From Mastigias papua (taxonomy: Eukaryota; Cnidaria; Scyphozoa; Rhizostomeae; Mastigiidae), in assembly GCA_964019165.1 (NCBI GenBank), contig OZ025280.1, forward strand, positions 14,316,428 through 14,380,427: a DNA stretch of 64,000 bases, in the 5' to 3' direction. Below are positions 1 through 10,936 of this stretch, one piece after another; position 1 is the first letter of the stretch, and the number at the start of each line of letters is the position of its first letter. The position numbers were made by a program, and so were the translations under genes. The notes beneath the pieces were generated by a model. The model did no database searches, was not told the origin of the DNA, and saw only the letters and a list, made by a program, of their open reading frames with translations.

Positions 1-905
1 GACAGAAGCCTTCAATATACTGGGTATATTGGAGATGGGGATTCCAAATCATACTCATACATATTGAAAGTCAATCCCTATAATGGAAAGTCGATAAAGA
101 AATACGAATGTGTGGGCCATGTACAAAAGTGGCTTGGCAATGCCCTTCAAAAACTACAGAGCCAATATGGAAAAAAGAAGCTATCTGATAGTAAAACCAT
201 TGGGGGCTATGGTAGACTGACAGCAGATAGACTTGATAAGCTCCAAACATATTATGGGCTTGCAAGTAGAAGAAACAGGGATGACCTGGATGGCATGAGA
301 AAAGAGATCTGGGCTGGTTTGTACCATTCTGCTTCAACAGATGACCAACCTCAACACCAATTTGCCCTGATGGCCCAGACACATGGTGCAAAGTCAACCA
401 GGCAATCTTCAAGGGTGAAACATATCATCATTCCAAACCGCTGCCCACAACTGTGGTGGATGTAATAAAACCAGTGTATGAGCAGTTGTCAAGTGATGCA
501 GTTCTTGAAGGCTGTCTGGGTGGATTTACCCAAAACACTTGTGAATCCCTGAACCATTTGATTTGGGCAAGATGCCCAAAATCTACTGCTTCAGGGAAAA
601 CATACCTTGATGCTGCAACTGCAGGAGCAGTGCTCTCCTTCAATGAGGGACGAAAAGCATACAAAGATGTTCTGAAAAGACTTGGCATCATCCCAGGGAT
701 GAAGTCTGAAGTTCTTGTTGGAAAATATGACAAGAAAAGAATTAAAGACAGCTACAAGAATGCCTCAGCATTGCAGAAAAAGATAAGGAAGTGTAGAAGA
801 TTGAAAAGAAAAGGAGTTGAAGATAGACTGGTTGAGAAAGAGGGAACAACAACATACAGCCCCGGAGGATTTTCGACTCATTGCCTTATATCAAGTGAAC
901 TGTGA
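1..905 (+). pseudogene. Mutator-like transposase remnant (copy A), cut by window edge
   Basis: This is the C-terminal part of a transposase of the Mutator-like family common in cnidarian and sponge genomes; it would cut and join the ends of its own DNA element in the nucleus. The frame is open from base 1 and reads YIGDGDSKSY near base 30, which fits the second catalytic aspartate (GDGDS). After a frameshift near base 360 the reading moves to the frame running from 453 to 905. There TQNTCESLNHLIWARCPK, around 530-590, gives the conserved glutamate and family signature. The end is basic and finishes near an EGTTTYSPGGF tail like that of the copy at 60.3-61.8 kb. The start lies outside the window. 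The frameshift and missing N-terminus make it inactive as it stands. Family assignment is from remembered motifs, not a search. Confidence 0.72.
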
Positions 906-2058
906 TGCATTTATCTAGAGTATGCTTTTGAAAGGAATTTAGAAAATTTGCACTATTGGTATCTGAAAATGACCATAGAGATGAGCCATCAACTGGCTTC
1001 ATGGGTTCATGAATAACAAACCTTGTGTGTCTGTGCAGTTGGTCTTACAATTGTATCCATAGACTTGTCCAATAACTGTTTGGATGCTAGAGATGATACA
1101 ATTCAATTTCACATTAGTTGAAGTTTCCTAATTGTCTATGTACGGTAACAAGATGTATGCCAAGTTGTAGCAAAATCTTAAAATCACTGATTTGGGTAAC
1201 CACCGTATATTGGCATCAGAAAATTGACAAATATAGATAGTGACTTTTCAACTGCGATTTTCTCAAGTTGGATTTTCGTTAGTCTTAGCTATCTTGTGTC
1301 ACAGCTCTCACACTTGTTAAATGAGATACAGTGGTGAAATTTTGAATTCTAAGACAGTTAACGATGCTCTACACAACTATGGAAACTATGGAGAGAAACT
1401 TGATTTTAGTGCCTGTTGTGTGTAATAATCAGATCTGAAATGCCCTTGAAAAATCATTAAAAATCGGTATTTGGAATTCACCAGTGTAGAAAAATTTATG
1501 TTTATCCTGGTATCAAAATATCCTCTCTATAGTTGTATAAAGCATCTATTTAAGTATCTCCATGCCAAATATGAGCCTTGTGTAATATGCAGTTATATAG
1601 ATATTTGTGCCACAATGAGAACATATATTTCGTGACTTAATACATGAAGAACTCCATTGTTTTCAAAATTTTTGTCATCAACCTTAATTTAACCATCCCT
1701 AGATGGGATAAACAATTATACACCTTAAATGGGCCCTCAATAACTATGAAATATCAATTAGCCTAGAGGGTGTCCTTAAGTTGAATGATACGTCAATAGG
1801 ATCTCTCCAAGTTTCAGAAAAGCACCTTAAATCATTGTGCTCTAAAATTTTGTAAAAAAATTCACAGCCTGTCTGTCTTAATGTTTGAACTGTCGTATTT
1901 CCAAAAGCATTAAAATTCCACACAGACAGATTTAGGTACTTGTGAATAGGTACACAGAGGTTTGGTATTGGGCTGCAATAAAATTTGTTAGCTATTCTAG
2001 TTGATTTTTGGTTTTTGCTGTTAGCTTTTCCATCTCGGCCAAAATCCCATTGCCTTGA
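906..2058. other. AT-rich stretch without recognisable genes
   Basis: No open frame with a recognisable domain is seen on either strand. It lies between the Mutator-like remnant and the left TIR of the ISL2EU element and is probably decayed repeat or intergenic DNA. Confidence 0.5.
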
Positions 2059-2133
2059 ATGAGCTACAAGGACATGTCACATGACCATTACATAACCTTG
2101 ATACTGATTGGTTCAAACCACTTGGAGGGCAAA
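2059..2133 (+). repeat. Left terminal inverted repeat of the ISL2EU element
   Basis: About 75 bp matching the reverse complement of 5170-5243 with scattered substitutions. The best blocks are AGGACAT, CACATGACCATTA, CTGATTGG and GGAGGGCAA. Confidence 0.8.
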
Positions 2134-2170
2134 ACACATGTAGTTTGAACAGGGCCTAAAAAGTGCAGAA

Positions 2171-3627
2171 ATGGTTTTGACTTCTGCTATCTGTGGATTC
2201 CATGCAAGCGTGTGGCATAAAGTTCCATCGTCTTCCCTTGAGGAACGCAACAGCTTTGAACAAGCTACTTCCTTTGCTAAGTATCTACAGGAAAAATATT
2301 CCAATTTCCAAGTACACTAGAATGTGTAGCCAGCTTTTCGATGGAAGAGGTAAGAAAAGGCAAGGAAGCAGAACTAGGCCAGGTAGATGTTTGGAAAAAA
2401 GGGGAAATGATATTGAAATATTGGTGCAGGCATGTAAACAAGTGGCCAATCTGATAGACAATGGAAAACTGTTCATCTTGAGAAGCATGCGAGCAGGAAG
2501 AAAACATCTTATATAATGCACCTGATGGACTTATTGGACTTGATTTGCTATCCAAGGCATGCAATGAAAAGGAATATTTGAAGACCACAGTAGATGTGGT
2601 AGATCTAGGCAGTAATTTAGATATCAAACCCAACCATTTAGTCAGTAGTAAAAGTGTCCAAACAGATTCAAATAAAATGCTATGCGTTGAGAATGTTGTC
2701 AACAATAAAAGAAACCTTAAATAAGTGACAGCATTTGCCAATGCTGAACTTTTTTCGAGTTGCTTTACCTATGTGACCTATGTCAGTGAATAAAAGGTAT
2801 GCATTGTCACTTGAAGAACAATTTCTGCTAGTTCTAGTCAGGCTAAAACTGGGGATCACTATAGACTTACTTGCATATATGTTTGGGATCAGTGACTCCA
2901 CAGTTGGCTCCATATTTGACAGTTGGATTGAGATAATGTTTTGCCGTTTCAAGATACTGAATATCTGGCCATCAAGAGAGAATCTGAATATCTGGCTATC
3001 AGTTGGATTGAGATAATGGAAGATACTCAGATATCTCAGTTGGATTGAGATTCTTTCAAGAGAGGAAATATCAAATACAATGCCACAATCAGTTGCAAAA
3101 CAGTATCCAAATCTCAGATGCATAAGTGACTGCACTGAAATAAAACTCCCTCATCCCAAATATCCATCTGCACAGCAGCTTACCTTCTCACATTATAAAA
3201 ACTGCAATACTGCAAAAGCTCTAAGTGGAATAACACCACAGGTGCTATACGTTTTGCCTCTGATTTGTATGGAGGGTGTATGAGTAATAAAGAACGTACC
3301 AAGCTAGGTGGCATTCTTGAAAAGTGTCAAGAAGGAGACGTAGTCTTGGCTGACAGAGGGTTTACAGTACAAGAGTATACCACTACCTATGGACTATAGC
3401 TCAATATACCAGCTTTCAAAGAACATGGCAAGCAGTTAGATCCATATGATGTCGCAACCAGTAGGAGAATTGCAAATGCTAGAAGTCATGTGGAAAGAGC
3501 ACTTGGACGTATAACAAACTATCAAATTCTACATAACATAGGGTCAGTATACATGCTTCCAAAATTAAACAAGATAGTTTATATTTGCAGCATGTTGTCA
3601 AACTTTAAAGAGGTTCTAATAAAGTAA
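2171..3627 (+). pseudogene. THAP-domain DDE transposase of ISL2EU element
   Basis: Broken gene for the transposase that would bind and cut the element ends. A likely start codon is at 2171. The N-terminus looks like a THAP zinc finger: GIKFHRLPLRN near 2220 and YTRMCSQLF near 2320, typical of the FHRFP and CSxHF signatures. A helix-turn-helix stretch follows (LAYMFGISDSTVGSIFDSW, about 2870-2930). The DDE_Tnp_4 core then appears in pieces: CISDCTEI (first Asp, near 3120), SHYKNCNTAKAL, VVLADRGFT (second Asp, near 3345) and RSHVERALGRI (Glu, near 3490). The reading is interrupted by stops, frameshifts and a locally shuffled segment at 2919-3051. It converges on the YqaJ-type gene, with about 20 bp between the ends. 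Domain names are from family knowledge. Confidence 0.75.
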
Positions 3628-3645
3628 AAGTAATGTTCTTATGAT

Positions 3646-5140
3646 TTACTTAACCAGTCTGTTTAATGAGAATGAATCATAAAAACTCTCAAGCTTTGGG
3701 ATTTGTTCTTCAACCCATCTTTGTTCTCTGCCTATTCTCTGCACAAAAATGTCCCTGTCAGTTGCAATGACAAAGTCACAGAAACTAAATTTGTAACTTC
3801 CTGCATATAACTGCAGCTGATATCGATGATAGTAATTATGGCTTATCTTTAGTGCTAAACTACCACAATCACTCAATTTTAGACAAAAGCTTCTGTTGGT
3901 TCTTGAAGCTTTAGGCATTGTTTTACCCCAGTATGCCACTGCAGTCTTAACTTATACACAACGGTGCAATTGATTACTTTCTATGACCACAGCATCTGGT
4001 GATGCACCATCTCCAAGCTGATTAAAAAGCCTCAGCACTGAAGCTCTACATCTTTCCCTGTTGTTTGATAAATAAACTGCTTATATCTAATCAGTATCTC
4101 TCTTTCTTTCTCTTTCCCCATTCTCATTGCTGCTGTTTCTACTTTTTTCTCATGTAAGATGGGTCTCAATATTGACTTAGGGAAGATAGTTTTATTCCTG
4201 TTTAGTATTTTCCCACACACTGATCCAGATATTCTCCCCTTTCCTTATACCACTGAGCACTTTTACTCTGTTCCTTTGTTGCATGGAAAGTCTTATTGCG
4301 AATTTCACTGGAAACCTGCAATCCTTCCGTGAATTGAATCTTTGTCAATGTCAAACTATCACTCTTCGTATCACTATCCTGACTATGAGCTACACTATTG
4401 ACTATCTTTCTAGAGGTAATGGGCTTGTGACCCAGAACAGTTAATAATGATATTTGGAGCTTTTTCTTTTTCTGGTAATCTGTCAAGTCCCTTTTCAAAT
4501 CTCTCACAGCATTGATGTCAGCTTGACTTGTTTCTCCCAGCATATCATCTTTCATTTCCCCTTTCAGATTGCCTTTTCTTTTCCTCTCTCTTATCTTCTC
4601 AACAGAAAAGGTAATGAGGCTTACTGTCTTTGGTTATAGCTTCCTGCCCCTTAGATGGTTCCATTGCATTAGCTGTTCTGTGCATGCTAAGCTATTTGAG
4701 CTTACATCGAAGATGAATATTCTCACAAAGTCTTCCAGTGCATACCACAGTGAAGCGATGTGTTTACATGTTGCTTTAGGCCCCATCCCAGCGGCGCACT
4801 CGCATGTAGCAAATCGCAAATCTGCTGTTGGAACTCCTGTTCTTATCATCAATGAATAGATTTTATCTTTATACATGTCTGGCAGACATGATGAAATTAT
4901 TATCAGTGTTTGGAACCCTGCTTTTAAAGGAATATCCTGCACATGCCCAGCTTTAAAAATTTGGAAAGACAATTCTCGGAGAGACTTGAAGTCTTGCTTT
5001 AATGTGCTGTCTGCAGAGACAGGTTCTATGAAGTACTTCAATACTTGTGACATAGAAAAATTTTGTAAAGTCGGAAATATCGAAGGAGATTTGTAAATGC
5101 CCTGTAGCTTCACGTAAGCGACATTTGCCTGAACCGCCAT
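3646..5140 (-). pseudogene. SWIM zinc-finger / YqaJ-like nuclease protein of ISL2EU element
   Basis: Second gene of the element, read leftward from the ATG at 5140. The first piece (5140-4634) has a SWIM zinc finger, CECAAGMGPKATCKH, with the CxC and CxH ligands intact, followed by ASLWYALEDF, the usual continuation in ISL2EU YqaJ proteins. Later pieces (4555-4202, 4220-4032, 3939-3646) give a basic linker and a YqaJ-like nuclease core, including FCDFVIATDRDIFVQRI near 3750-3790. Family members are related to phage lambda exonuclease-type nucleases; their exact role in transposition is not established. At least two frameshifts separate the pieces, so it cannot make a full protein. It could not be confused with a host gene because it lies inside the TIRs. 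Confidence 0.72.
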
Positions 5141-5169
5141 CGCTATTATTTATATTTTTGGTTTGCTAC

Positions 5170-5243
5170 TTGCCCTCCAGTCGAGTTGAGCCAATCAGAA
5201 TTAAGGTTACATAATGGTCATGTGAAATGTCCTAGTATCTTAT
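5170..5243 (-). repeat. Right terminal inverted repeat of the ISL2EU element
   Basis: Inverted partner of 2059-2133. It begins with TTGCCCTCC on the inside and ends near CCTAGTATCTTATT on the outside. Confidence 0.8.
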
Positions 5244-5269
5244 TAACTAAGTTATAATAATCAGTGCAG

Positions 5270-6023
5270 GACCTGATCTCAAAGGTGCGGGGGTTATTAA
5301 TATATCTAAACTTACTTGTTCCATCAATGGTCCATACTCTGTCGACATTTAGAAATCATCTATTTGAATGTACCTCATTAAAAATACGTTTAAAACCAGG
5401 AGCCAGGTCTCCACTTATTTTAAATGCCTTGCCTTCCTTTTTCTCCTCATAACAAGTTACTTGGATTTGTGACTTAGGAATTTAACCAGACTTGACCTTG
5501 GATTGCAATTATCACGGTGCCCAACATGATGCACAATTTCAGTTTTGGAATGGTCCACATCCAAGACAAGTTCTTTCTTTAAAGTATCCAACGTTATCTT
5601 TTCAAAGTCTTCTCCCATCTCCTCCACAACTCCTCTAATTCTAATTGAATTTTTCCTAGACTACTGTTCATGGTGATCGAGCAAAAATTGTAAATCCTTG
5701 TCATTATCACAATTAAAGCTAATCTCGTTTGACATAGCGCGTACTTTGGACTCTAAATCCAACTACTTTCTTTCCAGATCCGAAATATCAACTTTAAACC
5801 TCTCGACTTCTTCCTCAATGGTTGATAACTGAGCCAACATTTGAGTTTGAGTCTCAAGACTACTTTCTTGACCGCACTCAACCCTCTTTTCAAGCCGCAG
5901 GAGAATCTCTGAAAAATCCTGAGTTTCCACAGTCTTTGCAGATTTATTGCTCTTCTGCTGATGTGTTGGCCTGGGGTTTAATTCTACATCTCCACTTAGC
6001 AGCAAAGTGAAGAACCGATCCAT
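5270..6023 (-). pseudogene. LINE ORF1 remnant with 2A-like N-terminus
   Basis: Read leftward. The first 86 codons are open and start MDRFFTLLLSGDVELNPRP, which matches the 2A ribosome-skipping motif (DxExNPGP) except that the conserved glycine before the final proline is arginine. A leucine/glutamate-rich coiled coil follows (LLRLEKRVECG, IEEEVERF). After stops, the sequence continues with RKNSIRIRGVVEEMG near 5640, SLVKFLSHKSK near 5480, GDLAPGFKRIF near 5400 and VWTIDGTSKFRY near 5310, the order seen in RRM-type ORF1 proteins of L1- and CR1-like retrotransposons. No reverse transcriptase is attached, so this is a fragment. It abuts the right TIR of the ISL2EU element. Confidence 0.68.
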
Positions 6024-6899
6024 ACCTACAAGTCAAGCAGAATAGGCCACTCATTAACGTGATCGCTTACGTGCCGACTTTGAAAAATTTGCTTTCCTCC
6101 ATGCACTGCCTACAAGAGCTCTTCTTCTAAAATGACCATTAGGAATCTTATACTTACGAACCACCTTTCGATTCAAACAATAATCGAGTCCACATTCAAA
6201 CACTCCATGATTCCACTGACAACAAGTACAAGAGTGAAGAAAACACATGCTGCCACCTCCATCTTAGCCATAACCTTGTCTTAGCTATAACGAGTACATA
6301 TCATATTGGTCGGAAATGGGTAAGGGGACACACATTCTATTTGTCATGAGACATGCCCCTATATGTATGGTATGTCTTCTCTCAAAAACTATGAGAGACA
6401 CTCTTGAGAGATCCAGCTACACATAAGTTATCCCATCGAAACTGTAAGCATATCAGAAAGAATGCTGATCAGACTAGGCTACAACCGGATCTGACAGCAG
6501 ATGACTGTGAATCAAACAACAGTATTTTAGATGGATCTGTTATTAGTCAAGCTATGACTCCTATCTGCAACCAGCATCTTGTTGACGACAGCTGAGCCCG
6601 GCTGAATCAGGAAGAATAGCCTCAAATAGATCTCATCACCAACAGCATCTACCAAAGAGAGTAAAGGACTTTGAACTGTATTGACTATTTCTTAACATGA
6701 AAACCTTTTGCTTAGTAAAAAAGGGAGATGTCATGAACATCCTGAGACATTACATAATGGATAACATGAGTGTAGCAGGGATTCTGATTTGATAGATCTG
6801 AAAAATTGGAATCAAGTACTTCTAGTGGCAAACGCACTTACAAAATATGATAATCATAACATTGGCACCCCCAGCTTATTTTTGAAACTAGGCTAGTCC
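6024..6899. other. Non-coding stretch, no gene recognised
   Basis: Short open frames (for example 6054-6248 on minus and 6404-6595 on plus) have no recognisable motif. A purine run at 6718-6731 followed by TGTCATG could be a polypurine tract and LTR edge, but no partner was found. Confidence 0.35.
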
Positions 6900-7912
6900 C
6901 TGCAGCATATGGCTAGAGTAGCCAAGGCTATCGGACTTAAAACAGAGGATGAGGTTCTTCTTGAGAAGAGCAAAAATTTCCTCGACCTGTGTGAGTCAGA
7001 ATGGGTGGTGTATTCTACAAGCATACGAATACAGTTTGAGGAAAACAGAAATAAGGCACGACAAGAAATGCCTTTTGCTGATGGAATAAAGGGTCTGAGG
7101 GTATTATGCCAAGAAGAAATGGCAAAGTTTATAAGAAAGGAAGATGTCTCCAAGGCAGATTGGAGATGGCTTTTAGAGCTGACCCTTTGCCAAATCATCA
7201 CCTTTAATGCAAGGAGAGGTGGTGAACCTCCTGCATTAACAGCGGAGGAATGTAGAGATGCGGAGAACAATAAATGGAAAACAGCCAGTCCCTGTTGTGC
7301 TAAAGGAATCTGAAAAACCGTGCTGATAAACTGACGGTTGTTTATGTGTCAGGCAAATGGTATAGGGAAGTCCCTATCCTCTTCACTGAAGAGACGATTG
7401 CTGCTGTTTGTCTTCTCCTTGCAACAAGGAATAAAGGTGGACTTGGTTGCAAGGCAGTATGTTTTGATGAATCATATAGATGGGTGGCAAGCTGTAAGGT
7501 CAGTGGCAAGAAAGGCAAACCTTACAAAGTCAGAACTAATCACATCAACAACTATAAGGAAGGAGCTTGCTAGTACCTTACAGTTGCAGGACATGAATGA
7601 GGCCAAGCTCATACCTTACAGTTGCAGGACATGAATGAGGCCAAGCTCACTTGGGTTACAAACCATCTGAGCCACAGTATGAATGCCCACAAGCAGTGGT
7701 ATAGACAAAGGGAGTCAACTATGGAGTTCACCAAAGTAGCAAAAGTGCTCATGGTAAAAGATGATGGGGTGGGTTTCAAAAACAAACAAGTTGATGATCT
7801 TGATGAGCACATTGAAGGGCAATTGCTAAAATCGTACTTCACACTTACCACACCCTGCGCATACTTAGCTGTGAAAATAATACTCAAAAATGAAGTGGAA
7901 ATTTGCTCGTAA
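6900..7912 (+). pseudogene. Tyrosine recombinase-like protein, broken
   Basis: Remnant of a tyrosine recombinase, the enzyme class of Crypton transposons and DIRS-type retroelements, which join DNA through a covalent tyrosine link. The first open piece (6909-7313) has an alpha-helical N-terminal region and then ITFNARRGGEPPAL near 7200, fitting the box I arginine. Later pieces, in other frames, give VPILFTEETIAAV (7370-7410), STTIRKELASTLQL (box II Arg, near 7545-7590), WVTNHLSH (His, near 7655) and AHKQWYRQ (nucleophile Tyr near 7700), then EFTKVAKVLM. Thus the R...R-H-Y set is visible in order, across frameshifts. One of these is caused by a 38-bp tandem duplication at 7574-7649. No flanking repeats were found, so the element type is undecided. 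Confidence 0.6.
7574..7649 (+). repeat. 38-bp tandem duplication inside the recombinase remnant
   Basis: Two identical, adjacent 38-bp copies at 7574-7611 and 7612-7649, each beginning TACCTTACAG and ending CCAAGCTCA. Since 38 is not a multiple of three it breaks the reading frame. Confidence 0.93.
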
Positions 7913-9052
7913 TGCTTTATGAATGAATAAAATTTTTATAACGATAACATAAAGCAATTACATTAGTAGTTATGATAAAATCCTATAAAACAGGTACCAG
8001 TGATACTTAGGCCTGGTTTCCATATGATCGTTTCAGTCGTCCGCGATCGTCCCATCGGTCGTAAAAAAATTTGAAACGACCGAGATGATCCGAACGATCC
8101 TTGTGCGTTCTTGTTTCCATATAATCGTCCTGATCGTTCACATTCATGCATATGTCAAACAAGAACACTTTTGCGCCAAGTACAGAAAAAAAATTCAGCG
8201 CCAAATTGTCTTCTTACAAAAAGGCTGCGGTAAAGTGAAGGGCACAACTCACAGCATCTTTGTTGATTGTAATCGCAAGTCTAAAGAGGCAGAGTTGACA
8301 GAAAGAGGCAAGGAGGCATAGATTCTGGGTGAGATGGATATTTCAGAAGAGAGAAGAGCTTGGAATGTACCACACTCGGATACAAGAGCTTTGTCTTCAC
8401 GACAGGGACTTTTTCTTCAGGTACGCCATAGGGAAGATTAATATCGTGTGAATATATAGGAAATTTTGAAAGTCAAAAGCATTCACAAATCTTTTTGTAA
8501 AGTATAAAAGGTTAAAGATATATGATGATACACAGTACAACTGGCCTTGATACATGTTTTCTTCATCAAACAGTCAAATTTCTACCTTCTAGTAGGCTAG
8601 TAAAAGATTCTTAATTTATTCCTTATTTTTTTATTTTGTGAATTAGTCTCCAACACTGGCTAACACTTGTTTCTTGACAGACAAAATATCAGATTGAAGG
8701 AAATGTTCTTATAAACCAGTTTCTAAAATCAAAATACTTGTATAGGAACACTGTTTTGATTTTTTTTGTCTTTCCTACTACTCACTACTTCTTCTTAGAC
8801 TTTTGAAGAATTTGTAAGAATGTTTGAAAATTCTTGTAATGTTAATTTTTGCAAGACCTGTATGAACGGAAATTTATTTTTGGCATGTAGGTTGGGAAAA
8901 ACTGAGACATCATAGAAAGCATTAAGGATTAAGGACAACATACATACACAGTTAAGAATAGTTCATAGAGTTACAGCTGCCCAGATTTATTCACACCTCT
9001 GCACACATCAGAGATGTACAAGTGCAGGTTGTAAGCTCTCTGCGTAGTCAGC
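7913..9052. other. Non-coding stretch with a GATCGT-rich patch
   Basis: No gene recognised. At 8007-8022 a TTAGGCCTGGTTTCC sequence resembles transposon ends seen elsewhere in the window. It is followed by a patch (8026-8146) with repeated GATCGT/ACGATC motifs. The rest is AT-rich. Confidence 0.4.
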
Positions 9053-9547
9053 TGTTCTGCGATTTGAGTCTACCTTACCTCTTGAATGTATGTACTGCAT
9101 CTGAAATCCCACATCGGCTATCCTATTAGAGATCTAGACAGTCCTCATTGCCATTTCACCACCATGATGCATAACAGTAGTTTTTAATCGATGTGTGCTG
9201 TTGTTTACTTTCGTGGCCTTTGCTGAGGTGTCTTCATGATTCGAAACGCACTTTTGCTCCTGAGCTGCTATGCCTCGGCTCAGCTAGTGCTCAGTCTCCC
9301 CTGAGGTGTAGTAGCTCGCCGCGTAGTGTTTCGTAAACTCTCTACTATGAATTTCTACAGTTCACTTTCTTTTTTCAGAGTAGAATTTCAACTATTTGGT
9401 ATAGGTAAAATGCCAGTGCTTTCCTTTAGCTAATACTTCCATATATTTCAAACATCCAATCCAGAAGCATCAGGGGTCTCTAACATGTTGAGAAGCATAA
9501 AGGGAATATGATGTGTGTATGTATACACACACCCACAACATTAATGT
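9053..9547 (+). repeat. Left arm of the replicase-flanking inverted repeat
   Basis: Reverse-complement partner of 14254-14750. The outer end begins near TTCTGCGATTTGAGTC and the inner end stops at CATTAATGT. The inner ~215 bp differ at about four positions; the outer ~280 bp carry most of the substitutions and all small indels. Confidence 0.95.
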
Positions 9548-9556
9548 AAGTATAAT

Positions 9557-10936
9557 GTGGATCAGTTGGTTGATGCAATATGCCAGAGAATTGGTAAGTC
9601 CATTGATACTTTCCAGGCACTTAATGCAGCTGAGGTACAGGAGTATCCTTATATGTACCATGGTAAACCGCTAAGTGTAGACAAGAAGTGTGCTGCGGAT
9701 GACGTGAAATACCTGCATTGGTTTGCAGGTTTGCCTGGAACAGGAAAGTCACGTTCAGTGATACCGCATGTCAAAGAGTTGACGCAGCATTTGAATGTCA
9801 AGTTGTATATTCCAACTACAATAGATGCATTGCAGGCTATTACTCCAAAGATTGGTGATGTGGTTTTAGTCGATGATCTTTTTGATTTGGAAAGCGAAAC
9901 ACAGCAACTCATGTTTATTCAATGGTACAATACGCTGCCGGCGATGTGTAAGATAGTCACCATTTCGAATTATGGACCAAATAGTATAAACCCATTCTCC
10001 AGTATTTATAAATTGAAGACGTTGTACAAGCCGTTGGACATCAGTTCTCGTAAACCCACACTACCACGTAGAATAGGGTTTATTAGGAGTGATGAAGCTA
10101 GATTGCTGGTTAGACATGATGGAGGATGGGCTGATATGAATTCAAAAGAGTTTGAACTGGATTCGATTTTGGCAGATTGGCTGAGATCCAATTCAGGTGC
10201 TGTGTATTCTACTGTGTTGCAAGAGTTGCCAAATCCCATGCCGTTTACTGCGAAAGAAGCTGATATATGGTATGAATGTTCTGCTGAGAAGACAAGTGTC
10301 AAGACGATTGTCGGAGGCATTATGAAATCTGCCTCGTTTAGAGCTGCAAGATATATGACGAAGATGAATGTACTCTCCTTTGATCTATCAACCATAGGTG
10401 CAACGGTTACGAGGATGGCGTATCAGCTCACCAAGACGATGGACAATCCGAAGATATATGTGCGGGTTGGAAACAGGTCATGGTACTACTATAAAGGAGA
10501 AGTTAACGCTGGTACAGAAAGCATGAGTCCGCTTGTCATATTGTCGTGGGAACCTTTACAAATCATGGTGAACGGTAATACATATTATGTGACAAATGAA
10601 GATGTGCAGGAGGTTCATAGGCAAGAAACATCGCATACAAGGAAAGCTCCAGTATATCTTATACTTTCGCGAGAGCGTGCCAGACATACCAAGGCTTGGT
10701 ATAGGATATTTGACTTGTACCCTCCCGATAGTAGTTCAATGTCAGCAAGTTTTAGGGAAAAGATGAAATATGCATGCAAGAAAATTTGGGAACATGCGTC
10801 AGCGCATGTGTATGTAATGTTAGTGCTTACCATCATCACCATCATTGGCGCTATTGTAGTGCAGTACGTGAAAACTTCACATGGAGAAACCAGAGATACC
10901 TGTTTCAGACTTCAGCTGCACAATGTGTTGGCTTGA
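9557..10936 (+). CDS. Virus-derived SF3 helicase (2C-like) with C-terminal membrane segment
   Basis: The 459-codon frame matches the 2C-like superfamily 3 helicase of picorna-like viruses, which remodels RNA and membranes in replication complexes. Walker A is GLPGTGKS (residues 58-65), Walker B VVLVDD (102-107) and motif C KIVTISN (132-138), all intact and correctly spaced. A hydrophobic segment near residues 418-438 resembles the 3A-type membrane anchor that follows 2C. The first codon at 9557 is GTG, the frame is open back to 9545, and an in-frame stop lies at 9542 inside the repeat arm, so there is no clear start and the N-terminus looks cut. Only about 57 residues precede Walker A, fewer than usual. 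The end overlaps the next frame by 56 bases, implying a frameshift. No other family fits all three motifs. Confidence 0.82.
   Translation: MDQLVDAICQRIGKSIDTFQALNAAEVQEYPYMYHGKPLSVDKKCAADDVKYLHWFAGLPGTGKSRSVIPHVKELTQHLNVKLYIPTTIDALQAITPKIGDVVLVDDLFDLESETQQLMFIQWYNTLPAMCKIVTISNYGPNSINPFSSIYKLKTLYKPLDISSRKPTLPRRIGFIRSDEARLLVRHDGGWADMNSKEFELDSILADWLRSNSGAVYSTVLQELPNPMPFTAKEADIWYECSAEKTSVKTIVGGIMKSASFRAARYMTKMNVLSFDLSTIGATVTRMAYQLTKTMDNPKIYVRVGNRSWYYYKGEVNAGTESMSPLVILSWEPLQIMVNGNTYYVTNEDVQEVHRQETSHTRKAPVYLILSRERARHTKAWYRIFDLYPPDSSSMSASFREKMKYACKKIWEHASAHVYVMLVLTIITIIGAIVVQYVKTSHGETRDTCFRLQLHNVLA

Larger units (their letters stand above)
2059..5243. mobile_element. ISL2EU-type DNA transposon, non-functional
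   Basis: The element is delimited by imperfect inverted repeats at 2059-2133 and 5170-5243 sharing blocks such as CACATGACCATTA, ACCTT, CTGATTGG and GGAGGGCAA. Between them lie two convergent broken genes: a plus-strand THAP/DDE transposase (2171-3627) and a minus-strand SWIM/YqaJ protein (3646-5140). This two-gene arrangement is characteristic of the ISL2EU group related to Harbinger elements. Both genes carry stops and frameshifts, so this copy could move only with help from an intact relative. The expected short target duplication could not be decided because the outer TIR edge is blurred. Boundaries are good to a few bases. Confidence 0.78.

Noticed and set aside
6715..6745. Polypurine tract and LTR start (AAAAAAGGGAGATGTCATG)
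   Set aside because: No second LTR, primer binding site or retroelement genes nearby.
8007..8204. Minus frames over the GATCGT-rich patch
   Set aside because: They are products of the repeated motif with no recognisable protein features.
10870..10936. Programmed ribosomal frameshift between helicase and protease frames
   Set aside because: No classical slippery heptamer followed by a clear pseudoknot was seen, and a simple indel in the A-run explains it equally well.
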